Positions 15,495 through 24,800 of a stretch of 39,646 nt of DNA are shown piece after piece. The notes beneath the pieces were generated by a model. The model saw only the letters and a list, made by a program, of their open reading frames with translations. It searched no databases and was not told the origin of the DNA. A program made the translations under genes and the position numbers. Source of the DNA: Clostridiales bacterium (lineage in GTDB: Bacteria; Bacillota; Clostridia; Oscillospirales; Oscillospiraceae); NCBI GenBank assembly GCA_022787565.1, contig JALFVN010000062.1, positions 1-39,646 of the forward strand. The letters run 5' to 3'. Each line of letters opens with the position of its first letter. The first letter of the stretch is position 1.

Positions 15495-16199
15495 ATGAAG
15501 GGAAAAGACCTGACAGAACGGGTATATCGGGAGATCAAGAAGGACCTGATGCTTCGAAAAATTCCGAGCAGTGAACTGTTTAGTGAGCAGATGCTGGCTG
15601 ACAGGTACCATTGCAGCCGCACGCCAGCCCGCGAAGCGGCAGGACGGTTGGTGGCGGAGGGATATCTGAACAAATATCCCAGCCGGGGCTATATCGTTCG
15701 TCTCCCGACAGAACGGGAAATGTATGAAATGCGGTACTGCTGCTACACGCTGGAGCGGACGGCTCTGGGACTTGCGATCCACAATGCCTACCGGGAGGAG
15801 CTCCTCTCACTGAACAAGCTGTTAGATGAGGAATATGAGGATCCGGACCTGGCCTATTTTTCTAACATGACTTTCCACTATGAACTTGCAAAACTCAGCG
15901 GCAATCAGATTATTGTTTCTTATATTGAACGACTCCATGGTCTGATGATTCGGGGAGAGAGTGCACCCAATTACCGGGGCAGCGCCTATCTGGGACAGAG
16001 CATGCCGGAAAGCGGTGAGTTTCATGGTGCTCAGCGGAATATGGAGATGGAACGGGAGAATCATCGGAAGATTGTGGAAGCAATGGCCAATTCCGATTTG
16101 CGTACAGCGGTGACTTGGCTTTGCCATGACTACTATCCGGATCTTCCCGTGGAAAAAATATCGGCTGGTGAGACAGGCGGAGACTTCTGTGCGATTTGA
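15495..16199 (+). CDS. GntR family regulator (FadR/FCD-type) of the peptide locus
   Basis: This 234-aa protein has an N-terminal winged helix: LTERVYREIKKDLMLRKIPSSELF, then LADRYHCSRTPAREAAGRLVAEGYL and the wing RGYIVRLP. An FCD-like ligand domain follows (about 75-220) with FHYELAKLSGNQIIVSYIERLH in the place where metal and effector bind. GAGGG at 15484-15488 favours ATG 15495 over ATG 15474 or 15489. It lies between the divergent amidohydrolase and the transporter, and both of these carry the same palindrome, so it is probably their common repressor, released by a peptide or a breakdown product. A terminator follows immediately. Confidence 0.85.
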   Translation: MKGKDLTERVYREIKKDLMLRKIPSSELFSEQMLADRYHCSRTPAREAAGRLVAEGYLNKYPSRGYIVRLPTEREMYEMRYCCYTLERTALGLAIHNAYREELLSLNKLLDEEYEDPDLAYFSNMTFHYELAKLSGNQIIVSYIERLHGLMIRGESAPNYRGSAYLGQSMPESGEFHGAQRNMEMERENHRKIVEAMANSDLRTAVTWLCHDYYPDLPVEKISAGETGGDFCAI

Positions 16200-16210
16200 A
16201 CAAACATATA

Positions 16211-16256
16211 TCATCGACACCTGCGGAAACCGTACCCCAGGTGCCGATGATTTTTT
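16211..16256 (+). terminator. Rho-independent terminator after the FadR-type regulator
   Basis: TCATCGACACCTG (16211-16223) pairs with CAGGTGCCGATGA (16238-16250) with one mismatch, then TTTTTT at 16251-16256. It isolates the regulator from the transporter operon. Confidence 0.88.
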
Positions 16257-16290
16257 GCAGTAAAATAATGCGGAAAGTTTGAAATGAATA

Positions 16291-16319
16291 TTGACAAATC
16301 TACTTTAAATTACTAAACT
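16291..16319 (+). promoter_or_regulatory. Putative promoter of the peptide transporter operon
   Basis: TTGACA at 16291-16296 has TAAACT 17 bp downstream (16314-16319). The -10 is imperfect; TATATA at 16319-16324 is an alternative at longer spacing. The operator core begins 14 bp after TAAACT, nearly the same arrangement as at the amidohydrolase promoter. Confidence 0.6.
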
Positions 16320-16333
16320 ATATACCATTAACA

Positions 16334-16345
16334 TTACCATGGTAA
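16334..16345. promoter_or_regulatory. Second TTACCATGGTAA operator, upstream of the peptide transporter
   Basis: The 12-bp palindrome is identical to the core of the 18-bp site at 15292-15309. It lies between the predicted promoter and the binding-protein start at 16384. Confidence 0.7.
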
Positions 16346-16383
16346 CAAACATACCGAAAAGAGCGTGGAACGAAGGAGTCATT

Positions 16384-17958
16384 ATGAGAAGATATCTTGC
16401 ATTTATGCTTACCTTGCTTCTGGTGCTGACGGCTGTCGGCTGCGGCGCACAGACCGATGCACCCGCCCAGAGCGGCAATGCCGCGAATGCCAATCCCAAG
16501 GACACCAGTGAGAATCTGACCAGCAGCGAGACGGCGGTCGGTACCGATAGCATCTCCATTTCCAATGATGCGCCGATTCCAGATTATGATCCTGTCAACT
16601 GGTATATCAGTTCTCAGTCCAGCTTGTTTCAAAATGTGTACAGCACGCTGGTGGATGTGATTGCCACCGACGATTTGGAGATTGAGCTGCGTCCCAATCT
16701 GGCAAAGTCCTGGGAGACCGAGGAGGAGAACACCGTCTGGGTATTCCATTTGAATGAGGATGCGGTGTATTCCAACGGGGATCCTGTGAAGGCAGAGCAC
16801 GTAAAGAACTGCTTTGAACGGCACATGACTAATCCCTATACCATGACCTATGTCAGTATGATAGATTCAATTGAGGTCCGCGACGAGCACACCGTGGCGA
16901 TCCGACTGAAAAATGCCTGGGCCAGCGTCCCCTACTGCTGGTATATGGTGGCCATCTTCAACCCCGATTTGTATGATGCGGACAAGGAAAGTTACATCAA
17001 GAACCCTGTGGGCAGCGGCCCCTATGAGTTGACGGCACTGGATGAGGCCCAGGGTACCATGCGGCTGACCTTGAAGGAAGACTGGTGGGGCACGGAAAAG
17101 CCCACGGTCAAGACCATTGATGTTTGCACCATCACCGACCCAAGCACCCGCGTCATCGCTCTGCAGAACGGTGAGATTGATTTTGCCTCTCTGAACAGCA
17201 CCAACCTGCGTTTGGTGGAGGGTGATAACAACCTGGAGATGCGGGAAAACGTCTCCATCGTTGGTTATCAGCTGCTGCTGAATCCGAATGTGGAGCCGCT
17301 GAACAACGAAAAAGTCCGCGAAGCAATTTCCTATGCGATTGATTACAATGGTATCCGCAATGCGACCTGCGGCGGATATGTTTCTTCTAAGGATCGGACC
17401 GTTGTGTTCTCGACCCTGGACACGGAACTCCCCGGGAGCATTACCCCCTATACTTATGATCCGGCAAAGGCCCAGGCTCTGCTGGCTGAAAGCGGCCTGG
17501 AACTGCCCATTGACGTGGGCGAGATTGTTGGCGGCAACAGCAATGGCTCGGCAGAAATGGTGCAGCAGTATCTGGCTGATGTTGGCATCAATGCGACCAT
17601 CACACAGTATGAGAGCAATGCGACGGTGACCAAGCTTATGAACGGCGAGTTCAGTCTGGGTATTGCCGCCGGCGTTGGATGCCCTACTGCGGCAGAGACC
17701 ATGCTGAACTATTACGGCACGGGCCAGCCTTACAACTTTAATAAATACAGTAATCCTGAGGTGGACGCACTGATCGATACCCTGATGACGACTTCCGATG
17801 CGGAGGAGTATCAGACATGTCTGGAGCAGGCACTGCAGATCGTGGTGGGCGATTATACAAATATGGGGCTGGGAATCCCGGCTATATATGGCGTCAGTTC
17901 CAAGGGCCTGTATATCCCGCCTGTTTGGAACGGCGTCGATATGATTCGTGTGCGGTAA
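16384..17958 (+). CDS. Peptide ABC transporter substrate-binding protein (SBP_bac_5, lipoprotein)
   Basis: This 524-aa lipoprotein captures peptides outside the cell. Its signal RRYLAFMLTLLLVLTAVGCG has the lipobox AVGC. The mature part has the family pattern: LVDVIATDDLEIELRPNLAKSW, then VWVFHLNEDAVYSNGDPVKAEHV (the hallmark of DppA/OppA-type domains), NPVGSGPYEL and VREAISYAIDY. GAAGGAG precedes ATG 16384; the upstream in-frame ATG 16339 is inside the operator palindrome. A hairpin separates this gene from the permeases, which may keep the binding protein in excess. Peptide specificity cannot be read, but all neighbours are peptidases. Confidence 0.92.
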   Translation: MRRYLAFMLTLLLVLTAVGCGAQTDAPAQSGNAANANPKDTSENLTSSETAVGTDSISISNDAPIPDYDPVNWYISSQSSLFQNVYSTLVDVIATDDLEIELRPNLAKSWETEEENTVWVFHLNEDAVYSNGDPVKAEHVKNCFERHMTNPYTMTYVSMIDSIEVRDEHTVAIRLKNAWASVPYCWYMVAIFNPDLYDADKESYIKNPVGSGPYELTALDEAQGTMRLTLKEDWWGTEKPTVKTIDVCTITDPSTRVIALQNGEIDFASLNSTNLRLVEGDNNLEMRENVSIVGYQLLLNPNVEPLNNEKVREAISYAIDYNGIRNATCGGYVSSKDRTVVFSTLDTELPGSITPYTYDPAKAQALLAESGLELPIDVGEIVGGNSNGSAEMVQQYLADVGINATITQYESNATVTKLMNGEFSLGIAAGVGCPTAAETMLNYYGTGQPYNFNKYSNPEVDALIDTLMTTSDAEEYQTCLEQALQIVVGDYTNMGLGIPAIYGVSSKGLYIPPVWNGVDMIRVR

Positions 17959-17982
17959 TGAGATATATGACAGAGTAAAAAC

Positions 17983-18015
17983 GGCGGCACAGACGAAGAT
18001 CCCGTCTGTGCCGCC
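17983..18015 (+). terminator. Intra-operon hairpin without T-run
   Basis: GGCGGCACAGACG (17983-17995) and CGTCTGTGCCGCC (18003-18015) form a perfect 13-bp stem with a 7-base loop. No U-run follows, so it is more likely an mRNA 3'-end stabiliser or partial terminator than a full stop. It lies 24 bp after the binding-protein gene. Confidence 0.65.
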
Positions 18016-18041
18016 TATCCGCATCAAGTAAGGAGAAACTT

Positions 18042-18974
18042 ATGGGTAAATACATAGCGAAGCGATTGCTGCTGATTGTTCCGATTTTGTTAGGCGTGAC
18101 GATTATTGTATTCACCATCATCAATGCAATCCCTGGAGATCCGGGCCGACGGCTTCTGGGACCTGCCGCCACTCAGGAGCAGGTGGATGCGTTGAATGAG
18201 AGTCTGAACTATGACAAACCCTTTCTGGAACGGCTCGGTAAGTATCTTTCGGATATAGCGCATTTGGATTTTGGTGAATCATATCAGGATGGAGAACCGG
18301 TGTTCCGAAAAATCGTCCTGAATTTCCCCTATACATTGCGCCTGGCCATTCTGCAGACGGTTTGCTATTCCATCCTGGGTATTACCTTGGGCGTATTTTC
18401 GGCTGTGAAGCAGTATTCCCTGGCGGACAATGTTATCCGTGTTATCAGCATTGCACTGGCGGCCTTTCCCGGCTTTTGGGTCTATATGGTGGCACTGCTG
18501 GTCTTTTCCCTGTATCTAGGTTGGGTGCCATCCAGCGGCGCCGACTCCTGGCTGTGCTATATTCTCCCTGTGGGCTGTGCAGCGGTGCTGTCTGCCTCCA
18601 GCCTGCAGCGCCTGACCAGGACCACCATGCTGGAGGCTATCCGGCAGGACTATGTCCGCACAGCAAAGGCAAAGGGATGCGCTGCGGGAACGGTGATTTG
18701 GAAGCATGCGTTTCTCAATGCGATGCTGCCCATCCTCAACCAGGTGGGCATCAACTTTGGCTATTTGCTGGGCGGTACGGTGATTGCGGAATCTGTTTTT
18801 GGCATGCCTGGACTGGGGACGGTCATTATTACGGCCATTAACGCTAAGGATGTTCCTATGGTCATGGCCTGCACGATTTTCCTGGCAGCGATTTTCTGTG
18901 TGCTGGTGGTGGCGCTGGATGTGATTTCCGCACTGGTGGACCCCCGTATCAAGGCCAAGCTGGTAAAGAGGTAA
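18042..18974 (+). CDS. Dipeptide ABC transporter permease, DppB-like
   Basis: This 310-aa inner-membrane subunit has about six helices, with the first at 10-28. VDALNESLNYDKPFLERLGKYLSDIAHLDFGES is the periplasmic region typical of DppB/OppB. The cytoplasmic EAA loop, EAIRQDYVRTAKAKGCAAG, contacts the ATPases. The late GGTVIAESVFGMPGLG motif is a hallmark of the family. Length is normal. Its stop overlaps the next permease start region (TAATG), so the two are coupled. Confidence 0.92.
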   Translation: MGKYIAKRLLLIVPILLGVTIIVFTIINAIPGDPGRRLLGPAATQEQVDALNESLNYDKPFLERLGKYLSDIAHLDFGESYQDGEPVFRKIVLNFPYTLRLAILQTVCYSILGITLGVFSAVKQYSLADNVIRVISIALAAFPGFWVYMVALLVFSLYLGWVPSSGADSWLCYILPVGCAAVLSASSLQRLTRTTMLEAIRQDYVRTAKAKGCAAGTVIWKHAFLNAMLPILNQVGINFGYLLGGTVIAESVFGMPGLGTVIITAINAKDVPMVMACTIFLAAIFCVLVVALDVISALVDPRIKAKLVKR

Positions 18975-18979
18975 TGGAT

Positions 18980-19855
18980 ATGAAAACAAAGGGACAAGAA
19001 AAGCAGAGCATCAAGCGTGGCCGCGGCTATGAGATTTGGGGCCTGTTCAAGAGAAATAAACCAGCTATGGTAGGACTGGCCCTGCTGGCGTTTATCGCTT
19101 TGGTGGCGATTTTTGCAGATGTCATTGTGCCGGAGGAGTTGTGCTATACCTTCAGCGGCGCTCCGTTGGAGACACCTTCCATAGAACATCCCTTCGGTAC
19201 AGACAACTTGGGCCGTGATCTGTTTGCCCGCGTAGTCCACGGCAGTCGGGTTTCCCTGCTGATCGGCTTTGGAGCAACCATTCTGTCTCTGGCAGTGGGT
19301 GCCTTCATTGGTGCGGCCTGCGGTTACTTTGGCGGCGTGCTGGATAATGTGGTCATGCGGATATTTGATGTCATTGCTTGCATTCCCGGGATGCTTCTGA
19401 TTCTGGTCCTGGTCATGGCGCTGGGCAGAGGCACGGAGAACCTGCTTTATGCCTTGATGATCAGTGGCGTACCCGGTTATGCTCGGTTTGTCCGCGCCAC
19501 GGTCATAAACCTGACGGATATGGAATATGTCCAGTGTGCCAAATCTTACGGCACCAGTAATTTCACTATTATCCTGCGGCATGTGCTGCCAAATGCGTTG
19601 GGACCTATTATCATTATGCTGGCGGGCAGTGTTTCCGGTACGATTCTGGCAGCGGCCAGCTATTCCTTCATGGGATTTGGCGTACAGCAGCCTGCACCGG
19701 AGTGGGGCGCAATTATCGCTGCCTCCCGGCAGTTTATGCGCCTGGCGCCTCATTTTGCTGTGCTGCCCGGCATGGCCATTGTTATAACCGCCATGAGCAT
19801 TAACCTGATGGGAGACGGTCTGCGTGATGCCCTGGATCCCAGACTGAAAGATTGA
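18980..19855 (+). CDS. Dipeptide ABC transporter permease, DppC-like
   Basis: This 291-aa second permease pairs with the DppB-like subunit. It has the DppC N-terminal tail before TM1 (KRNKPAMVGLALLAFIALVAIFADV), HPFGTDNLGRDLFARVVHGSRVSL, and the EAA loop NLTDMEYVQCAKSYGTSNFTIILRHVLPNA. The C-terminus ends in PRLKD, as is usual. I start at ATG 18980, with AGAGG 9 bp upstream; ATG 18974 is an alternative, overlapping the previous stop. It lies 9 bp before the first ATPase gene. Confidence 0.92.
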   Translation: MKTKGQEKQSIKRGRGYEIWGLFKRNKPAMVGLALLAFIALVAIFADVIVPEELCYTFSGAPLETPSIEHPFGTDNLGRDLFARVVHGSRVSLLIGFGATILSLAVGAFIGAACGYFGGVLDNVVMRIFDVIACIPGMLLILVLVMALGRGTENLLYALMISGVPGYARFVRATVINLTDMEYVQCAKSYGTSNFTIILRHVLPNALGPIIIMLAGSVSGTILAAASYSFMGFGVQQPAPEWGAIIAASRQFMRLAPHFAVLPGMAIVITAMSINLMGDGLRDALDPRLKD

Positions 19856-19864
19856 GGAACACAT

Positions 19865-20860
19865 ATGAGTGAACAAAACAACAAAAAAAACGCGGTAGAG
19901 GTCGAAAACCTGTATGTGGAATATCACTCCGGCGGTCAGGTGGTGAAGGCCGTCAATGGCATCAGCTTCACGTTGGAAAAAGGCCATACCCTCGGTCTTG
20001 TGGGAGAGACCGGCGCCGGCAAGACCAGCACGGCTCTGGCGCTGATGCGTTTGCTGCCGGACCGCGTCAGTCACATGCGTTGCGGTGTCATTCGGCTGAA
20101 GGGCGACAATATCATGGAATTGCCGGAGAGCCATATGAATTTGATGCGAGGCTCCATCATCTCCATGATTTTTCAGGATCCCATGACGGCCCTGAATCCC
20201 ATCATGACGGTGGGCGATCAGATTCTGGAGGCGCTGAAAATCCACAATGCGGAAGGCCTGTCCAAGGAGCAGCTGAACAGGAAGGTAGACGAGGCACTGG
20301 AGCTGGTGGGCATTCCCGCCAGCCGTAAAAATGATTATCCGTTGCAGTTTTCCGGCGGCATGAAGCAGCGGGTGGTCATCGCCATCGCCCTTGCCTGTTC
20401 GCCGGATATCTTGATTGCTGATGAACCCACTACAGCTCTGGATGTGACCATTCAGGCTCAGGTGCTGGCGCTGATCGATGTGCTGAAGCAGCGGCTGGGT
20501 ATGTCCATGATCATGATCTCCCACGATCTTGGCGTAGTGGTCAAGACCTGTGACGATGTGGGGATCATGTATGCTGGTGAGCTGGTGGAATATGGCTCTG
20601 TGGAGCAAATCTATGGGGATGGCCCCCACCATCCCTATACTCAGGGACTGTTTGGCGCAATTCCAAATATCCGCAGCAAGAGCCGCCGTTTGACATCCAT
20701 TGAGGGGTTGATGCCAGATCCCACAGACCTTCCGAAGGGCTGTAAATTCTCACCCAGATGTGCCAAGTGCATGGAGATTTGCCGGGTAACTGCACCTGGG
20801 GAGTGGGAGCAGGATGGTCATCGGATCAAGTGCCATCTGTATGGAGGATATACGGAATGA
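19865..20860 (+). CDS. Dipeptide ABC transporter ATPase, DppD-like
   Basis: This 331-aa cytoplasmic ATPase has Walker [11 protein letters not shown]-loop [14 protein letters not shown], signature FSGGMKQR, Walker [13 protein letters not shown] and H-loop SHDLGVV. The C-terminal oligo_HPY extension contains four cysteines ([14 protein letters not shown]), which bind an Fe-S cluster in many DppD/OppD proteins. All motifs are intact. It is followed by the second ATPase with an ATGA overlap. Confidence 0.93.
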   Translation: MSEQNNKKNAVEVENLYVEYHSGGQVVKAVNGISFTLEKGHTLGLVGETGAGKTSTALALMRLLPDRVSHMRCGVIRLKGDNIMELPESHMNLMRGSIISMIFQDPMTALNPIMTVGDQILEALKIHNAEGLSKEQLNRKVDEALELVGIPASRKNDYPLQFSGGMKQRVVIAIALACSPDILIADEPTTALDVTIQAQVLALIDVLKQRLGMSMIMISHDLGVVVKTCDDVGIMYAGELVEYGSVEQIYGDGPHHPYTQGLFGAIPNIRSKSRRLTSIEGLMPDPTDLPKGCKFSPRCAKCMEICRVTAPGEWEQDGHRIKCHLYGGYTE

Positions 20861-21816
20861 GTGTCGAAGTGACGCCGGTCGTCGAGACCGTTGATTTAAA
20901 AAAATACTATAAGACGAAAAAAGGGGACCTCCACGCCGTAGATGGCATCAACCTGAAAATCTATCGGGGCCAGACCTTGGGCGTAGTTGGCGAGTCCGGC
21001 TGCGGAAAGAGCACTCTGGGCCGCACTATTATCGGCCTACATAAGCCGACAGCTGGCCAGATTTTATTCCAGGGTCGCGACATCTCGCGGATGAAGCGGA
21101 AAAAGGATGGCCTGTGTACCAAAATGAGCATGATTTTCCAGGACCCATACGCCTCTCTTAATCCGCGGATGTGCGTAGCTGACCTGATCGCGGACCCTAT
21201 GCGGATCAATCACCTGTACGGTAGCCGACAGGAGCAGTACCAGCGTGTGGAGGAATTGATGGACATTGTGGGCCTGGCCCGGCGTGTAGCAGGGGCCTAT
21301 CCCCATGAATTGGATGGCGGCCGCCGCCAGCGGATCGGAATTGCCCGTGCCCTGGCGGTAGACCCGGAATTCATCGTCTGCGATGAGCCGGTGTCAGCCC
21401 TGGACGTATCTATTCAGGCGCAGATTCTCAATCTGCTCATGGATCTGCAGGATGAGTTGGGGCTGACCTACCTGTTTGTGACCCACAATCTCAGCGTTGT
21501 CAAACATATCAGTGACCAGATCATGGTCACCTACCTTGGAAGATGTGTGGAGATGGGCAGCAGCGATCAAATTTTTGAGAACCCGTGCCATCCCTATACC
21601 AAGGCATTGCTATCTGCCTTACCGGAGGTATCTCTGGAGGCTCGTAATAAAAAGGTGGAGCTGCTGAAGGGGGAAATCGGCAATCCTATCAATCCCAAAC
21701 CTGGCTGCCGCTTTGCATCCAGATGTCCCCATTGCACGGAGGCTTGTCTTGCCGGAGACCTTGACCCACGGGAAGTGGAACCTGGACATCAGGTTTCTTG
21801 CTTGTTATATGAGTAA
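20857..21816 (+). CDS. Dipeptide ABC transporter ATPase, DppF-like
   Basis: This 319-aa partner ATPase has Walker A GESGCGKST, Q-loop IFQDPYASLNPRM, Walker B FIVCDEPVSALD and H-loop THNLSVV. The ABC signature reads LDGGRRQR instead of LSGGQRQR, so the usual serine that contacts ATP across the dimer is an aspartate. In two-ATPase transporters one signature is often non-canonical, and here the DppD-like partner keeps SGG. A cysteine cluster (CRFASRCPHCTEAC) is present in the C-terminal extension. The start ATG 20857 overlaps the previous stop and has GGAGG upstream; the in-frame extension from 20758 is a shadow of the upstream gene. Confidence 0.92.
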   Translation: MSVEVTPVVETVDLKKYYKTKKGDLHAVDGINLKIYRGQTLGVVGESGCGKSTLGRTIIGLHKPTAGQILFQGRDISRMKRKKDGLCTKMSMIFQDPYASLNPRMCVADLIADPMRINHLYGSRQEQYQRVEELMDIVGLARRVAGAYPHELDGGRRQRIGIARALAVDPEFIVCDEPVSALDVSIQAQILNLLMDLQDELGLTYLFVTHNLSVVKHISDQIMVTYLGRCVEMGSSDQIFENPCHPYTKALLSALPEVSLEARNKKVELLKGEIGNPINPKPGCRFASRCPHCTEACLAGDLDPREVEPGHQVSCLLYE

Positions 21817-21826
21817 AGGAGCAACC

Positions 21827-24800
21827 ATGGAAAGCTCAAAGAGAAAACTGATACTGGACCCCAATGCCAGTGAGACTGAAAGACGCTTTGCTGTGGAGCT
21901 GGCTCAATTGATTGGATTCTGCTCCATTTCCTTGGAGTTCCCAGTAGCACAGATGCCGGAGGACCCCAGAGATGACGATACGCTGTACTTTGCTGTCGGT
22001 ACGGTGCCAACGGGAGAAAATGTGATACCCGTTGCGGTAACGGACGATCCTGCATCTGTATGGACGCAGGTATATGAACAGTATCCACTCAATAATTATC
22101 GCATGGTACCGGCGCCTCAGAACTATGTGTCCGCAACAGCCAATGCAATTCGGACACCGGAAGCACACAGGACCGGCGGGTTGGAACTGTTGTTTGAAAA
22201 GGACTGGCTTCTGCGGGATCTGGATGGGGATGGTCTGCCGGATCAGGTGGACTGCTATCTGGTTTGCGCGGACACCATGGAGGATGCCACCTGCCGTGCG
22301 GCCTGTGATCTGGCTGCCCGCTTTGGCATGGAGACCACTGCGGTCCGATATCCTCTGCTTCTGGACGCCGATAACAGGATCTCACATGTGGTTGAATTCC
22401 TTCAGAATGATAGCAGACCAGCCGTGACGCTGGTGCAGGAGCAGCCCAGGAAACACATTACCATCGAGGGCCGCGGTCAAAATTTGATGGGCTTTTTGTC
22501 GCATCTGGCCAATGTGTTTCCGCAGGCGGCGGAGAACCAGCGGATACAGGAGGTGTTTGAACACCTGCAGCGGACGCTTGCCCGGGAGACTTGGGACGGT
22601 CAGGCGGCTTCCCTGGAGGCTTTTGGCGGCACATTGGCCTTGCTCTGTGCGGATGCCGACCTGGAGCAGTTCCAAAAACGATGGCCGCAGGTGGCGTTCC
22701 ATCACGCCAACGAGGGGTATGTGGCAGAAGTCCGCTCCTATGACATCCCTTGGGAACTGGACGAAGTCCGGGAACTGCTGGAGCGGGGTGTCTGGAACAA
22801 GGTGCGCGCTGGAAATCGCATACACATTGAAGCTGCCCTGTGGCAGGATCGGGAAACCCGGGAAGCCTTTGCGCGGACGCTCCAGCAGAGGGCAGCTTCC
22901 TTGGGAGCGGAAGCAGATGTTTCTGTACTGTGTGCCTATAAACAGGGGCTTAGCTGGTTGGAGGAAGATTTTGCGCCCCATGCTGCCGCCAGCGGTCCGA
23001 TTGAACGGGTACAGATTTTCTTTGATCCCCATTCGGACTCAGCTCTGCGGTATGAGCACAGTCCCATTGACTGGCAGCAGGCCCATGAGAAGGTCGGAAA
23101 GCCGCCCCGGTGGCTCCAGGAACTCTATCCAGCCGATGAGCTGGTGGCGGAAGTGCTGGGAATTTCCTCTGATGATGTGACCTTTTCCGCACTGCCGGAG
23201 GAGCCTCCTGTGACCTATGAAGCGCGGGCGCTGGATGCCAATGGCCGGTGTCTCTATCAAGATACTTATACAGTTCCCGTCTGCGGCAGAAATTTTCTGG
23301 ACCTGATGCCGGAGCTGGGGGCAGCTTTGCCTTCAGCGGGATATTTGCGGGTGTACTGCGATGACATATTGCTGCTGGACCGACAGATCGAAACCGACTG
23401 CGATAAAATCTGGAACTGCTTCCAGGAGGAACTGCTGCCCTGGCTGCATGATCTGGCAAAAGAGCAGAATTACGCACCGGAACAGCAGCCATTCTTCACT
23501 CGATTGGAGGTGGAGGTGGGAATTGGTGGCCCGGAACGAGAACTGCATACCCGGACGGACCATATTTCTTCTGGGGAGATGTTGGAGGACGCAATCCATC
23601 AGGTGGGGCAGCAGTCGTTCATGTTCCGGGGCAGAAGCCTTTGGGGGAAGTCCCTGGATGCCCCCGGCTTGATTCTGCCTCGCATCCATGTTCGGCCAGG
23701 AAAACCTGAGCTGAAGGCCACATTGTATCTGCCTTATGGGAAGCAAAGTGGAAAGGCAAATCAAAATATCTCCGTTTTTTGCAAACAAATTACCATGGTA
23801 GCCGATAAACTGGAGCTGTTTGCAGAGTCCGCATTATCGGAATCGGAAAGACCTCTGGCTGCGGCGCTGATGTCCCTGACAGAGGAGGGCTTCACAAAAC
23901 TTAGCAAAATGCTGGCGGGATACGGGCAGATCCATCTCGACGGTTACAGTGCAAATCTACCGATAGCAGAAGCTGTTCGGCCGTTGCCGCTGGAGCAGGT
24001 GGATTTAATGTCCGACTGCCTGGTGGGTTATGACAGTTATGTACGGACCATGGAGAAGCTGCGCCGTGTACCAGAACTCAAGGTTTACGAAATTGGCCGC
24101 AGCTATCAGGGACGAGCAATCTATGCTGCGGAGCCCGCCTTGGCGCACAAGGGCTATATTTCCAGGGTGAAGCGACTGCAGCATCGGCCGACGGTACTGA
24201 TCAATGGGCGCCACCATTCCAATGAAGTCTCTGCCACCAACGCCATCTTTGCCTATCTTCGAGATTTGTGCAAGGAATCGGTAGCGGAAGAAGTCAATAT
24301 AATTCTGATTCCCATGGAGAATGTGGACGGCGCGGCGCTCCATGATGAATTACAGAAGGAGCATCCCAGCTGGCAGCATCAAGTTTGCTATACCAATTCT
24401 CTGGGCGCTGATCTTATGCCTCACTATTACATTCTTAATACGATCCACACCGAAGCGAAGGTTTTTGCAGATGTGACACGGCGGATGCTGCCGGATGCAT
24501 TCATTGACCTTCATGGTGTGCCGCATCACGATATTTCCTACCACTTTGGGATGCTGGAGGGATATCGCGGACTATGGCTGCCGCAGGCGATGCTTTGCGC
24601 GTTTTATTTTCATGTGGATGATCCCCGATTTGCATCCAATAAAGTCCTGTCGCAGGCATGGAAGGCGTGGGTCTCTTCAGCCTATGAAGGGCAGGAGCGG
24701 TTTTCCGAGACTACCAGAGCATGGCGGGAACGTTTTGCCAAGTACTCCTGGAATGGAAAAGATGAATTCTACGCCAGTCAGTGGGACGGGAATATGCTCA

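Noticed and set aside
16867-18027. Antisense ORF of 386 codons over the binding-protein gene
   Set aside because: The plus-strand lipoprotein is complete and typical. The antisense product shows no motif and lacks a promoter.
18761-20632. Long antisense ORF (623 codons, minus strand) over the permease and ATPase genes
   Set aside because: It is the shadow of two intact, motif-rich ABC genes. Its sequence is rich in His and Gln with no recognisable domain, and no ribosome site is evident.
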